From JAUMBM01 sp964645715 (GTDB taxonomy: Bacteria > Bacteroidota > Bacteroidia > Chitinophagales > Saprospiraceae), in the NCBI GenBank assembly GCA_964645715.1, contig CAZYAO010000016.1:1-64000 (forward strand): a stretch of DNA of 64,000 nucleotides, written 5' to 3'. This document shows positions 29,739 to 37,612 of this stretch, in pieces. Both the position numbers and the translations under genes were made by a program. Under the pieces are notes generated by a model. It was not told the DNA's origin and did not search any database. It worked only from the letters and a program-made list of their open reading frames with translations. The number at the start of each line of letters is the position of its first letter. The stretch's first letter is position 1.

Positions 29739-29777
29739 GTATATATTTTCCCGCTATATCAGCGGGAAAATATATAC
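29739..29777. terminator. 17-bp perfect hairpin between convergent genes
   Basis: GTATATATTTTCCCGCT (29739-29755), a 5-nt loop, and its exact complement (29761-29777). It lies between the STAS gene and the TPR gene, which converge, and could stop transcription from both sides. Confidence 0.65.
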
Positions 29778-29809
29778 GGCGGTAATCACATCTCATTGTT
29801 GTGGCCTGG

Positions 29810-31324
29810 TCAGGCCATCAGTTCCTTGAGCTTAAGCAGTTTCTGTATATGTTCTCTGGCCTCTTCGGCCAGCTGTGGAGTTGCATTGAGCGCAATCACC
29901 TCCTCGGCCTTCTGCCACATATCGGTATAGCGCTCGGGGTTCTGCTCGTTGGTTGCGTTGTCGGCATTCCAGGAAGCTTCCAGGTAGTTGAGCAGGCTGA
30001 GTGACCTCTCCAGGGGATAGTGTTGGGGCGTCCGTATTTCGAGCGCCTCATTGTAGTAGAAGAGTGCTTTTTCGTAATTATCAGAATGGACGGCAGCAGG
30101 GTATTTCATGAGGGCATTGCCCAGACTGTTGCAGACCAAGGCGTACTGGTAGGGCATAGTTTCTTTGGAAAAAATGGCGAGTGCTTCCATAAAAGCGGCA
30201 TAGGAAACTGCAGCCCAGATACTTTTTTTCTTGACTTCGTCCGGGATTTCGGCATAAATAACCCCCAGATAGTGTTGAATATCAGCATAGATTTCGGGGT
30301 AATCTTCTTTAGTAAAATACCTGACTGCCTGTTGGTAGCTTTCAATAGCAGCCCTGAAAAATTGCCCCTGTCCCTTCTTTGCCCAGGTAAAAAGCAGCTG
30401 CCCTTTTTTGTAGTGGGCATTGTACAGCAGCTCTTCCAGCATTTCTTCCTCGTATATTTTGATAGCCCGGGTGATATAGCCCAGCGCCTCCGCAAAGCTT
30501 TCGCTAATATTGGCAATGTGGCAGGCATCTTCCAGCAGCATGGCGGTTTCTGCCTTGCGGTCAGCTTTTTCGTATGCCTGTAAGACAGCCCAAAGCGTTG
30601 TTTTAATTTTATCGACAAGAGAAGCATCATAGGGAGCCGTCAGCTGTGCCAGCCACAGTTGACAGAGGAGGTATTGCAATTCGACAGCAGCATCTGCTGA
30701 GATATCGAGAGAAAGCGTATCCTCAGCTATTTTTTGCGCCAGCGCATACGCCTGCTGATCTATCAGGAAACTCACATAGTGCCGGGCAGAAAATGCCTGA
30801 TACTCATCATTAGGCGCTGCATCCATGGCAGCGTTGTAGTAATAATGAATTTTTTCATCAACCTCCGGGCTGGCAGGCATACCATAATGCCTGACCACAG
30901 CATGATTATGCATGAGCCGATAGTCGTCAAAATCCTGGTAGGTCTCCACTGTGAGCATTGCCGGGTCGGTCTCAAAGCCATTTTTCAGCTGGTGCACGAA
31001 GGAAAGTTCGGCTCTGATAGCCCCATGGGGCTGCAACAAGCGGAAAGCCATTTCTGCATTCCCCAGTTTGAAATAGACAAACGCCAGCAGAATCTCATCC
31101 TGAAAGAGTGTATACTCAGGCAACAGATAAGGGGGTTGAAAATTATGCCAGTCGAGCGGGAAGCAGATTCCCTGCGCATTGATCATGATAGCCGCCCCGG
31201 TGGGCAGCGGTCGCTCCTCGAGGGCATCTCTGAAAGACACGAGCTCATCGAGCCTGGGTTGTGTAGCGATGATATCGCGTAGCAGTTGGTTGGTTGCCTG
31301 GTTGGCAGTATAGAGCAGTATCAT
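29810..31324 (-). CDS. TPR-repeat protein of the hydrogenase locus
   Basis: A 504-residue, mostly helical protein with several degenerate TPR-like pairs, clearest at about 285-440 (AHYKKGQLLFTWAKKG, AAFMEALAIFSKETMPYQYA, ALFYYNEALEIRTPQHYPLE). The N-terminal 110 residues are not repeat-like and are unrecognised. No signal peptide or membrane segment is seen, so it is cytosolic. It is the last gene of the minus-strand run hupS, hupL, protease, 123-aa protein, and this. TPR proteins near group 2a hydrogenases are known to me from other phyla; a scaffold or assembly role is inference. Confidence 0.75.
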   Translation of the reverse strand: MILLYTANQATNQLLRDIIATQPRLDELVSFRDALEERPLPTGAAIMINAQGICFPLDWHNFQPPYLLPEYTLFQDEILLAFVYFKLGNAEMAFRLLQPHGAIRAELSFVHQLKNGFETDPAMLTVETYQDFDDYRLMHNHAVVRHYGMPASPEVDEKIHYYYNAAMDAAPNDEYQAFSARHYVSFLIDQQAYALAQKIAEDTLSLDISADAAVELQYLLCQLWLAQLTAPYDASLVDKIKTTLWAVLQAYEKADRKAETAMLLEDACHIANISESFAEALGYITRAIKIYEEEMLEELLYNAHYKKGQLLFTWAKKGQGQFFRAAIESYQQAVRYFTKEDYPEIYADIQHYLGVIYAEIPDEVKKKSIWAAVSYAAFMEALAIFSKETMPYQYALVCNSLGNALMKYPAAVHSDNYEKALFYYNEALEIRTPQHYPLERSLSLLNYLEASWNADNATNEQNPERYTDMWQKAEEVIALNATPQLAEEAREHIQKLLKLKELMA

Positions 31325-31343
31325 AGTGGTCGATATAAAAAGA

Positions 31344-31715
31344 TTAAATGCTGATGTGCATCATGCTCAGTCCGGGGGCGGTCATGTATACCAGGTCCCT
31401 GTCGGTTTCGTCCATATCATGGTCAGCCATAAACTCCTGTATAGAAATAGCGCGATCTCCGCGACTATTTTTAACTTTCACAAACAGCATGATTACCTCA
31501 TGCGCTGCCCGGAAGGTCTGGTCGCTATCAGGTGCCAGCAGTATAGCTTTGATGTTGGGGTAAAAAACAGCATACACCTGGGAGGTATTGCCCAGCACCT
31601 CCTGTGCCAGCGAAGCATCTATCCATATATGTCCATTGCGAAGCTTAACGCTGGATCCGGTCATTGGGTCGGGCGGGACAGGTGTGACGCCCTCAAAGTG
31701 ATAGATTCTTTCCAC
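31344..31715 (-). CDS. Hydrogenase-linked protein of unknown function, 123 aa
   Basis: I do not recognise this protein. It is small, soluble and without cysteines, so it cannot bind an iron-sulfur cluster. It starts MERIYHFEGVTPVPPDPMTG, and the middle is beta-rich (SQVYAVFYPNIKAILLAP). It sits 6 bp after the maturation protease gene and 19 bp before the TPR gene, so it is probably co-translated with the hydrogenase genes. It could be an assembly or scaffold subunit; nothing in the sequence decides this. Confidence 0.7.
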   Translation of the reverse strand: MERIYHFEGVTPVPPDPMTGSSVKLRNGHIWIDASLAQEVLGNTSQVYAVFYPNIKAILLAPDSDQTFRAAHEVIMLFVKVKNSRGDRAISIQEFMADHDMDETDRDLVYMTAPGLSMMHISI

Positions 31716-31721
31716 GGGTAA

Positions 31722-32198
31722 TCAGATTACGTCAGCTAGATGATGGAGGATATGATCTTTGACCTTGTGAGCAGCCTGTTCGACCACCCGACTGAGGCCT
31801 ACTTCCATACGGATATCGGTGACAGCGATCAGGTAAACGTAGATTTCATCGCGGGGAAATTCATCCTGTAAAATTTTTTTGGCATAGGAAAGCGCCTGGT
31901 CCCATTTGAGGCTGTGGAGAAAGACCATAGGATCATCGATGATAGCCGCATTGATGGCGGAAGCGGGCAGTCTGAAGACCGTTCCGTCGGGTTCGTTGGA
32001 ATTGACAACGGCGTCAACCACGATGATTCGCTGTTGCCCTTTGAGTTGAAAGAGCACCTCAAATGCCGAAGTGCCCATATCCAGAAACGATATTTTCGCA
32101 TGTTCGGGACAGGCCTTGCGAAGCAATTCGATGACATAGCAGCCTACGCCATCATCGCTTCTTACAGGGTTGCCAAAACCCATAACGGCTGTGTGCAT
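31722..32198 (-). CDS. hupD: Hydrogenase maturation endopeptidase (M52 family)
   Basis: A 158-residue protease that trims the C-terminus of the hydrogenase large subunit once nickel is in place. The signature GFGNPVRSDDGVGCYVIELL matches the family's metal-binding acidic residues, with the second acidic site in IIVVDAVVNSNEPDG. It follows hupL. An in-frame TTG 33 nt upstream falls inside a hairpin, so I choose the ATG giving MHTAVMGFGNP. The partner is presumably the HupL encoded next to it. Confidence 0.92.
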   Translation of the reverse strand: MHTAVMGFGNPVRSDDGVGCYVIELLRKACPEHAKISFLDMGTSAFEVLFQLKGQQRIIVVDAVVNSNEPDGTVFRLPASAINAAIIDDPMVFLHSLKWDQALSYAKKILQDEFPRDEIYVYLIAVTDIRMEVGLSRVVEQAAHKVKDHILHHLADVI

Positions 32199-32228
32199 AT
32201 AGTGGAAAAGATTTTCACAAAAAACACT

Positions 32229-32270
32229 CAAGACGCGCTTCAGCGGCCTGAGCCGCCAAAGCGCGTCTTG
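32229..32270 (-). terminator. Hairpin between hupL and the maturation protease
   Basis: A 19-nt pair of arms (32229-32247 and 32252-32270) with two adjacent mismatches and a 4-nt loop. On the minus strand TTTTTT follows about 5 nt after the stem. It could partly end transcription or protect the hupS-hupL message, so that the structural genes are expressed more than the protease. Confidence 0.65.
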
Positions 32271-32299
32271 ATAAACCTTTATTTTCTTCTAATAAAATA

Positions 32300-33895
32300 C
32301 TACAACTTGAACTTTGCGAGCTGATCGCCTGATTTGGCATCGTGTGCATGTACAGTACAAACCAGACAGCTGTCAAAAGACCTGGCCACCATACCCACTT
32401 CTACCGGATCGTGCGGATCTTCAATCTCCGTACCTTCGAGGGCAGCCTCGATAGGACCCGGATTGTTTTGTTCGTCATTGGGGCCGACATTCCAGGTAGT
32501 GGGTGCCATTACCTGATAATTTTCGATGACGCCATTTTTAATTTCCACCCAGTGCGCCAGTGCACCACGTGCTGCTTCGGTAGCACCCCAGCCTTTGCCA
32601 TCGCGCTCTTCAGGTTTGATATAGAATTCACCATTCAGATCCACCTGGCTGAGCCATTCGTTGATATAATTGTAGAGGCGAGGCGCTTCATGCAGGCGTG
32701 CGAGCGTACGTGTAAACACGCTTGGGCCTTTTTGTGCCATGATATCGAGGAAGAGCGGATCCTGCACCTGATGATCGTGATTGTTGGGATTGCCTGCCAT
32801 AATCACGCGGGAAAGCGGCCCGGCCTCAGCGGCATGCCCCATATAGCGCGGGGCTTTGGCCCAGCTATACTTGCCGCTAAAGTCGGTATCAATAAGATTT
32901 TGCGACTGCAGGGGCGTTGGCAGCGGCTCATCCCAGGGGTGAGCCGGCTTGACATTTTCGTACCACGAGTGATCGACATGCTCTTGTACATTGAGATGAT
33001 CGAGTGTGTGGAAGCGCTGTCCGTCGTAGAACCCACCCGGGCTGATGACCGCCTTGTTGCGGGCTTCGATGGTTGGGTGGTTATACAAATCCTTGTGGAG
33101 GTAGGTACCGAAAGCGAGGAATTTGCCTACTCCCTGGCCAAACTTATCGAGACCAAACTCAAGACCTGCCCGAATAAACAGACCCAGATCGCTGTTTCGC
33201 TGGCTCTCATTTTCGTCGACCCAAGCGAGGAGGTCATCCCAGGTCTTAATCTGCAGATAGCGGTCTATGGAGCAACCGAGGAAGGTAGTCTCCAGCCAGC
33301 GATTGCGGAAATGATTCATGATGGCATGAGCGCGGGTAATATCCTTGAGTGTGGGGGCACACATAACACCACCGGGCACCATATAAGAAGAGTGAGGCCA
33401 CTGACCACCAAAGATGGCATACACCTCTACCGGGAGGGCAGAAGCCGTGACACCTGACTGAAAAGAAGTACCCACATAGGCAGCCCAGCGCTTGGTCACT
33501 TCGCCATAAAGCGGCTTGTTGGCAAACTTCTTGTTGGCCATATCCGTAGCGAAGATAGCGTAGAACCAGCGGGGGATACTCTGGATGGTTTCGCAAGCCT
33601 GCCCGATGGCCCGAAGCAGTAGTGCATTGGGCGTGAGGGTAGTTTTCCAAATCGTATCAAGTGCAGAGGAAGCACAGTACAAATGCGAGCCACCGCAGAT
33701 ACCACAAATCCTTGGTGTGACAATCAGGCCCGATTGTGGGTCTTTGCCAGCCATGATACGTTCAAACCCTCTGAACATGGCTGCCTGCGTATGCGCCCGG
33801 GTGACAACACCGTTTTCCATGTACACCTTTACATCGAGATCTCCTTCGACACGACCTACCGGTGAAATATTTAACTCTTTATATGTAGAAGACAT
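32300..33895 (-). CDS. hupL: [NiFe] hydrogenase large subunit, group 2a type
   Basis: A 531-residue subunit holding the NiFe(CN)2CO active site that splits H2. The first ligand pair is in TPRICGICGGSH (Cys64, Cys67) and the second in FDSCLVCTVHAHD (Cys510, Cys513). Cleavage is expected after His516, removing 15 residues. The usual Asp-Pro-Cys is Asp-Ser-Cys here. There is no export signal. Together with the small subunit, the sequence fits the cytosolic, uptake-type group 2a (Huc/Hup), whose members oxidise H2 in air. The stop of the gene is followed by a hairpin. Confidence 0.94.
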   Translation of the reverse strand: MSSTYKELNISPVGRVEGDLDVKVYMENGVVTRAHTQAAMFRGFERIMAGKDPQSGLIVTPRICGICGGSHLYCASSALDTIWKTTLTPNALLLRAIGQACETIQSIPRWFYAIFATDMANKKFANKPLYGEVTKRWAAYVGTSFQSGVTASALPVEVYAIFGGQWPHSSYMVPGGVMCAPTLKDITRAHAIMNHFRNRWLETTFLGCSIDRYLQIKTWDDLLAWVDENESQRNSDLGLFIRAGLEFGLDKFGQGVGKFLAFGTYLHKDLYNHPTIEARNKAVISPGGFYDGQRFHTLDHLNVQEHVDHSWYENVKPAHPWDEPLPTPLQSQNLIDTDFSGKYSWAKAPRYMGHAAEAGPLSRVIMAGNPNNHDHQVQDPLFLDIMAQKGPSVFTRTLARLHEAPRLYNYINEWLSQVDLNGEFYIKPEERDGKGWGATEAARGALAHWVEIKNGVIENYQVMAPTTWNVGPNDEQNNPGPIEAALEGTEIEDPHDPVEVGMVARSFDSCLVCTVHAHDAKSGDQLAKFKL

Positions 33896-33925
33896 ATTGG
33901 GTTGATTTTACGGTTGAACGATAGC

Positions 33926-34906
33926 TTACTTAGAAGTTTCGAAATGCTGTTTGTTGACACCCAGCACATTTTCTGCAGTACCCAGTGCTTTTTCAAATCC
34001 TGCCCGGGCATAATACCCCAGGCGTGAGTTGCCTGTGGGCACATCCTGCGGCAGGAAGCCCAGATACTTGAGCGTTTTGAATACGCTGCCTTTGACCAGA
34101 TCGTGGTGCGGGAAACCCGGTTCCGTGCAGCCAAGGCAAGGATGATTGGCGCGTGTTTTGCTCGAGGTACGATTCCACAGGATGCGATTACAGCTTGCGC
34201 GCGTCATAGGTCCGCGGCAACCAACCTCATAGAAGAGGCAACCGCCACGCTTACCGAAGTGACCATCGACCTTTTGGGCAAAGCTTACAGCATTGGGGCA
34301 GCCGGTCTGCACAAAATCTGTGAAGAAAGTCTTTGGGCGGTGGAATTCATCCAGCAGCACGTCGCCGATGCGGCCGGTGGCGATGGCTACCAGAATTTGC
34401 GTGATCCAGTCGGGATGCGCAGGGCAGCCCGGAATGTTGATGACTGGCAAGCCACCTTTCGATTTGTAGCCGGCGCCCAGGAATCCTCCCTTTTCCGTCT
34501 TCAGGAATTGCATCCCTGTACTCTCGCTGGGATTGGGTGGAACGGCGGGGATGCCACCCCAGGTAGCGCAATCCCCGATAGCTACTACGAAACCGGCAAC
34601 AGAAGACAACTCCCGGATCCACTCCATCATCGGACGATCACAGAAATAGTTCATCGTACCCGTACCATTGGGCCCCTGAATGATAGAGCCCTCATAGACG
34701 AGAATGTCCAGCTGCGTCTTCCCCTGGATGATGTTATCCATTAAGTCCGCAACCTGGTGGCCAATTTCGAGGCCGATTGAGGGGTGCCAAAGGATGTTGA
34801 CGCCGAAGTCTGTTACTAATTCTACTACAGTGGGCTCCTCTGCATTCAGAAACGACATAGTATTGCCGCTGCATGCCCCCCCCTGTAACCAGAGAACATT
34901 GGCCAT
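33926..34906 (-). CDS. hupS: [NiFe] hydrogenase small subunit, group 2a type
   Basis: A 326-residue iron-sulfur subunit that carries electrons from HupL. It starts MANVLWLQGGACSGNTMSFL with no Tat signal, the hallmark of group 2a. Cysteines available for clusters are Cys12, Cys113 (GDCATWGG), Cys161 (PGCPAHP), Cys203, Cys223, Cys230, Cys239, Cys257 and Cys260. The usual CxxC at the start is Cys12 with Asn15, so the proximal cluster lacks one cysteine ligand, as in Huc, which I recall having [3Fe-4S] clusters. It is first in the minus-strand operon, with hupL 30 bp behind. Confidence 0.94.
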   Translation of the reverse strand: MANVLWLQGGACSGNTMSFLNAEEPTVVELVTDFGVNILWHPSIGLEIGHQVADLMDNIIQGKTQLDILVYEGSIIQGPNGTGTMNYFCDRPMMEWIRELSSVAGFVVAIGDCATWGGIPAVPPNPSESTGMQFLKTEKGGFLGAGYKSKGGLPVINIPGCPAHPDWITQILVAIATGRIGDVLLDEFHRPKTFFTDFVQTGCPNAVSFAQKVDGHFGKRGGCLFYEVGCRGPMTRASCNRILWNRTSSKTRANHPCLGCTEPGFPHHDLVKGSVFKTLKYLGFLPQDVPTGNSRLGYYARAGFEKALGTAENVLGVNKQHFETSK

Positions 34907-34988
34907 AATTTGAGTGACTTACGGTTAGGAATAATATTTTACTGATGGGAGCAATGCAGTCTAAATGACTATATTTCGTTTCCCGACC

Positions 34989-34996
34989 CAAATATA
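34989..34996 (-). promoter_or_regulatory. Candidate -7 box of the hupSL operon
   Basis: Minus-strand TATATTTG fits TAnnTTTG exactly, 83 nt before hupS. At the expected -33 position there is no TTTG, so the promoter may need an activator. Confidence 0.55.
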
Positions 34997-35022
34997 ATTC
35001 AGGATTCGGGAACTAGTATGTT

Positions 35023-35031
35023 TTTACTAAA
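35023..35031. promoter_or_regulatory. TTTACTAAA site just upstream of the hupS promoter
   Basis: TTTACTAAA, the same core as the palindrome beside the tetR and hypB promoters. It lies directly upstream of where the -33 element of the hupS promoter would be, a place suited to an activator. The flanks are only partly symmetric. Confidence 0.4.
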
Positions 35032-35118
35032 AGTATTTGAAAATTTTTTCTAAAAATTGGAAAAAATATCCTAATTGAAGGTACAGCTATTCTATATCAG
35101 TCTATTCCGGCAAAAAAA

Positions 35119-35730
35119 TCAGACTAAGGAAGGATAAATAAGGGAGACAAACTCAGCTTGACCCCGTTGGGTCATGTAGGGGATAATCTGGCTCCAGACG
35201 GCCTCTTTGAAGAGTTTTTCATCAAACGGCAGCCCCCGCAGCACGCGCTGCGGCAGCCAGAAGATGATAGACATCCAGATATTGTTGGCGAGGAGTTCGT
35301 TCATTTCATTGGACTGGGCGATTAGTATACCGCGGGAGATATCGAAGTCGATACGTCCTTTAATCTGCAGCAGCATACGGTTGATGTACTGGTGCCATTT
35401 GCCGATGATCTCCGGATAGTTGCGCTCGATCTCAAAAATATCAGTGAAGTAAAATTTATACTTCATAAAAAACAGGTAATAATTGTCGAGCTTCCTGTCT
35501 ATCCCCATGAAAGTCTCTTCGGGCAGATAGTCGGACAGGATCATCATAAACTCCTGAAAGATTTCATCGTACACATAAGATACGATGGCCTCTTTATTTT
35601 TGAAATGATAGGCGAGGTTGCCAACACTAATGCCGCACTCATCTGCTATTTGTTGCAGCCTTACATTGGCGACACCGTGTTCGTTAAACATTTTGATAGA
35701 TCCCTCGAGTATCCGTTGTTTCGTACTCAT
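35119..35730 (-). CDS. TetR-family regulator 1 of the hydrogenase locus
   Basis: A 203-residue TetR-type repressor. The DNA-binding domain (about 1-50) is TKQRILEGSIKMFNEHGVAN with recognition region ISVGNLAYHFKNKEAIV. The C-terminal ligand domain contains KYKFYFTDIFEIERNYPEII, a segment also seen in its neighbour, so the two regulators are paralogues. It is the last gene of a three-gene operon and points toward the hupS promoter region, 212 bp away. The ligand is unknown. Confidence 0.88.
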   Translation of the reverse strand: MSTKQRILEGSIKMFNEHGVANVRLQQIADECGISVGNLAYHFKNKEAIVSYVYDEIFQEFMMILSDYLPEETFMGIDRKLDNYYLFFMKYKFYFTDIFEIERNYPEIIGKWHQYINRMLLQIKGRIDFDISRGILIAQSNEMNELLANNIWMSIIFWLPQRVLRGLPFDEKLFKEAVWSQIIPYMTQRGQAEFVSLIYPSLV

Positions 35731-35741
35731 ATTGCAGGAAA

Positions 35742-36104
35742 TTAATTGTAGTTGAGCTGAAGATCGGAGATACTGAGCACCAGTGTACCCCGCTGGTCTT
35801 TGGCTGCCTGCCGGCGAAACAAGCTACCGAGGAGCAGCGCTTTTTCCCGGGAAGGATGGCTGGATATCTTCCGGATGATAAATTTCAGTGGATCTTTATG
35901 GCTGGCAAAAAGCAGATCGATGCACCAGGTACCCCGTCGGCGCACAACTTGTTCGACCACGGAAGATTCCGACAGCCACTTATCGTCTTTGATAAAGGCT
36001 ATATCGGCCGGGTTGCCACGCAGCCCGTCGTACAGGAACTGCGTATTGATGGTCTGCAACAGCCATTTGTAGGTTTCGTAATCAAGACAGCAGCGTGAAT
36101 GCAT
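35742..36104 (-). CDS. Unknown 120-aa protein between two TetR genes
   Basis: I do not recognise this protein. It is soluble and basic, starting MHSRCCLDYETYKWLLQTIN, with a central RRRGTWCIDLLFASHKDPLK and three cysteines. Its first 23 bases overlap the end of the upstream tetR gene and it ends 11 bp before the second one, so all three are probably translated together. The overlaps and position favour a real gene with a role linked to the two regulators. Confidence 0.6.
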   Translation of the reverse strand: MHSRCCLDYETYKWLLQTINTQFLYDGLRGNPADIAFIKDDKWLSESSVVEQVVRRRGTWCIDLLFASHKDPLKFIIRKISSHPSREKALLLGSLFRRQAAKDQRGTLVLSISDLQLNYN

Positions 36105-36735
36105 CGTCGGGCAGTTTTTTTAACTGAAGCAGCTGCTGGTATTCCAGATGCCCTTGCGGGCTGAATACCGGTAGCAGAGCGCTCCAGAGAGTTGTATTAA
36201 AAACGGCATAATCCAGTGGATTACAGCCGGTAATTTCTTGTCGCTGCAGCCAGTTTTCGAGCATCCAAAGCCAGCTCCCGGCCATTGACTGATAGAAGCC
36301 AGGTGTTGGCTCTTGCATAAATGCCCCCCGCGCGAGGTTGAAAGTAAACATAAGACCGAGTTGTTGTTCCTGCCAGCGGATATGCTCCCGATGGCTTTCG
36401 CCAATCTCCGGATAAGCTCTGACGACCTCGAGAGTATCCTGGTAAAAAAAGCGATACTTGTGCTGCAGCTGAAAACTCGACAGCAGGTAGCGGTCTATAT
36501 CCTCGAACAAAGGCAGTGTCCGGAATTCGGCCAGCAGTATTTGCTGTTCGGCCTGTATCTGCCGCCAGATATCCCCGATGATAGCGTCCTTGGTCTTATA
36601 GTGATAGGTGATATTGCCCAGACTGATGATCGTAGCATCTGAGATATGCTGCAGGCGCACGTTGACCAGCCCCATCTCATTGAACAGCGAGATAGCGGCC
36701 TGAATAATCTTTCGCTTGGTTGTCTGGCTGCTCAA
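36082..36735 (-). CDS. TetR-family regulator 2 of the hydrogenase locus
   Basis: A 217-residue TetR-type regulator with DNA-binding domain about 1-52 (KRKIIQAAISLFNEMGLVN and ISLGNITYHYKTKDAII). The C-terminal part shares the pattern KYRFFYQDTLEVVRAYPEIG with TetR regulator 1. It is first in its operon and divergent from hypB. A 13-bp palindrome lies immediately upstream of its own -7 box, where binding would repress it, and 9 bp from the hypB -33 element. Confidence 0.88.
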   Translation of the reverse strand: MSSQTTKRKIIQAAISLFNEMGLVNVRLQHISDATIISLGNITYHYKTKDAIIGDIWRQIQAEQQILLAEFRTLPLFEDIDRYLLSSFQLQHKYRFFYQDTLEVVRAYPEIGESHREHIRWQEQQLGLMFTFNLARGAFMQEPTPGFYQSMAGSWLWMLENWLQRQEITGCNPLDYAVFNTTLWSALLPVFSPQGHLEYQQLLQLKKLPDDAFTLLS

Positions 36736-36787
36736 AATCTAATTATTTGGTTTTCCTTACAATGCACCTAATCTAAGTAACAAGTTC

Positions 36788-36795
36788 CAAATTTA
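36788..36795 (-). promoter_or_regulatory. Candidate -7 box of the tetR operon
   Basis: Minus-strand TAAATTTG fits TAnnTTTG, 53 nt before the tetR start. The palindrome at 36801-36813 lies in what would be the spacer of this promoter. Confidence 0.5.
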
Positions 36796-36800
36796 GAAAT

Positions 36801-36813
36801 TGTTTACTAAACA
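36801..36813. promoter_or_regulatory. TGTTTACTAAACA palindrome, candidate TetR operator
   Basis: TGTTTA-C-TAAACA is a perfect 13-bp palindrome around a central base, in the 153-bp divergent region of tetR and hypB. The position suits autorepression of the tetR operon and control of hypB. Confidence 0.55.
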
Positions 36814-36822
36814 GGGATAAAA

Positions 36823-36854
36823 TTTGACGCTCTACATCCTATCCTATACATTTG
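36823..36854 (+). promoter_or_regulatory. Promoter of the hypB-hypF-transporter operon
   Basis: TTTG (36823-36826), a 20-nt spacer, and TACATTTG (36847-36854): both elements of the Bacteroidota housekeeping promoter at the correct distance. The leader to hypB would be about 30 nt. Confidence 0.7.
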
Positions 36855-36888
36855 TAGTCTTCACGTACTTTATCACAATGTCTGTATC

Positions 36889-37611
36889 ATGGCAAATCTA
36901 AGAGTGCTTAAGTCCAACAGGAATGCGAGGGGGACACTTGCCTGTGACAACACAACCATGCATTTACTGCAGGCCAACGATTTTGTGGCCGACGCTATAA
37001 GGAAATATGCTGCTGAGCGCAATATTTTGGTTGTCAATATAGTATCTTCTGCAGGCAGTGGAAAAACCACCCTGATGCAGGAAACAGTCAGGCGTTTGGG
37101 CGGAGAAATTTCAATGATGGTGCTGGTAGGAGACTTGGAGACGGAGCGCGATGCCGACCGCATACGCAGTGTTGGGGGCAATGCGCTGCAAATTGTAACC
37201 GGCGGCATTTGCCACCTCGAGGCCCAGATGATTTGGCAGGCGATGCAAAGTATCAATCTGGAGGGTGTAGAGTTGTTGTTCATCGAAAATGTAGGTAATC
37301 TGGTCTGTCCGGCTTCTTTTGACCTTGGGGAAGACTACCGTGTAACACTCATTGCCAGTACAGAAGGTGATGACAAGCCTAAAAAGTACCCCAAAATGTT
37401 TTTGACAAGCGAGCTCATGGTTGTCTCGAAATCAGACCTGCTGCCATATCTTCCTTTCAGTGTGGAGGCAGTTACCCAGGACGCCCGGGAGATTAATCCG
37501 GCGCTGGAGGTAATCAGCTTATCGAGCACCTCCGGCGAGGGCATGGAGGCGTGGTGTGCATGGCTGCGAAAGCGGGTTGAGGAGAAAAAAGCTGCGGCCG
37601 TAACTGCCTGA
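36889..37611 (+). CDS. hypB: Hydrogenase nickel insertion GTPase HypB
   Basis: A 240-residue GTPase that delivers nickel to the large subunit together with HypA. Walker A is SSAGSGKTT (about 53-61), the metal site is in VTGGICHLEAQMIW, and the base-recognition motif is VVSKSDLLPY, with Ser where NKxD is usual. The N-terminal nickel-binding CxxC and a His-rich stretch are absent, so this form does not store nickel. It starts the plus-strand arm, 1 bp ahead of hypF. Confidence 0.95.
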   Translation: MANLRVLKSNRNARGTLACDNTTMHLLQANDFVADAIRKYAAERNILVVNIVSSAGSGKTTLMQETVRRLGGEISMMVLVGDLETERDADRIRSVGGNALQIVTGGICHLEAQMIWQAMQSINLEGVELLFIENVGNLVCPASFDLGEDYRVTLIASTEGDDKPKKYPKMFLTSELMVVSKSDLLPYLPFSVEAVTQDAREINPALEVISLSSTSGEGMEAWCAWLRKRVEEKKAAAVTA

Positions 37612-37612
37612 T

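Noticed and set aside
32342..33457. A 371-residue plus-strand frame antisense to hupL
   Set aside because: It is a shadow of the hydrogenase large subunit with no recognisable domain.
35119..36735. A toxin-antitoxin or defence module around the 120-aa orphan
   Set aside because: Both neighbours are ordinary TetR regulators and no toxin-like motif is visible; the hydrogenase context explains the position better.
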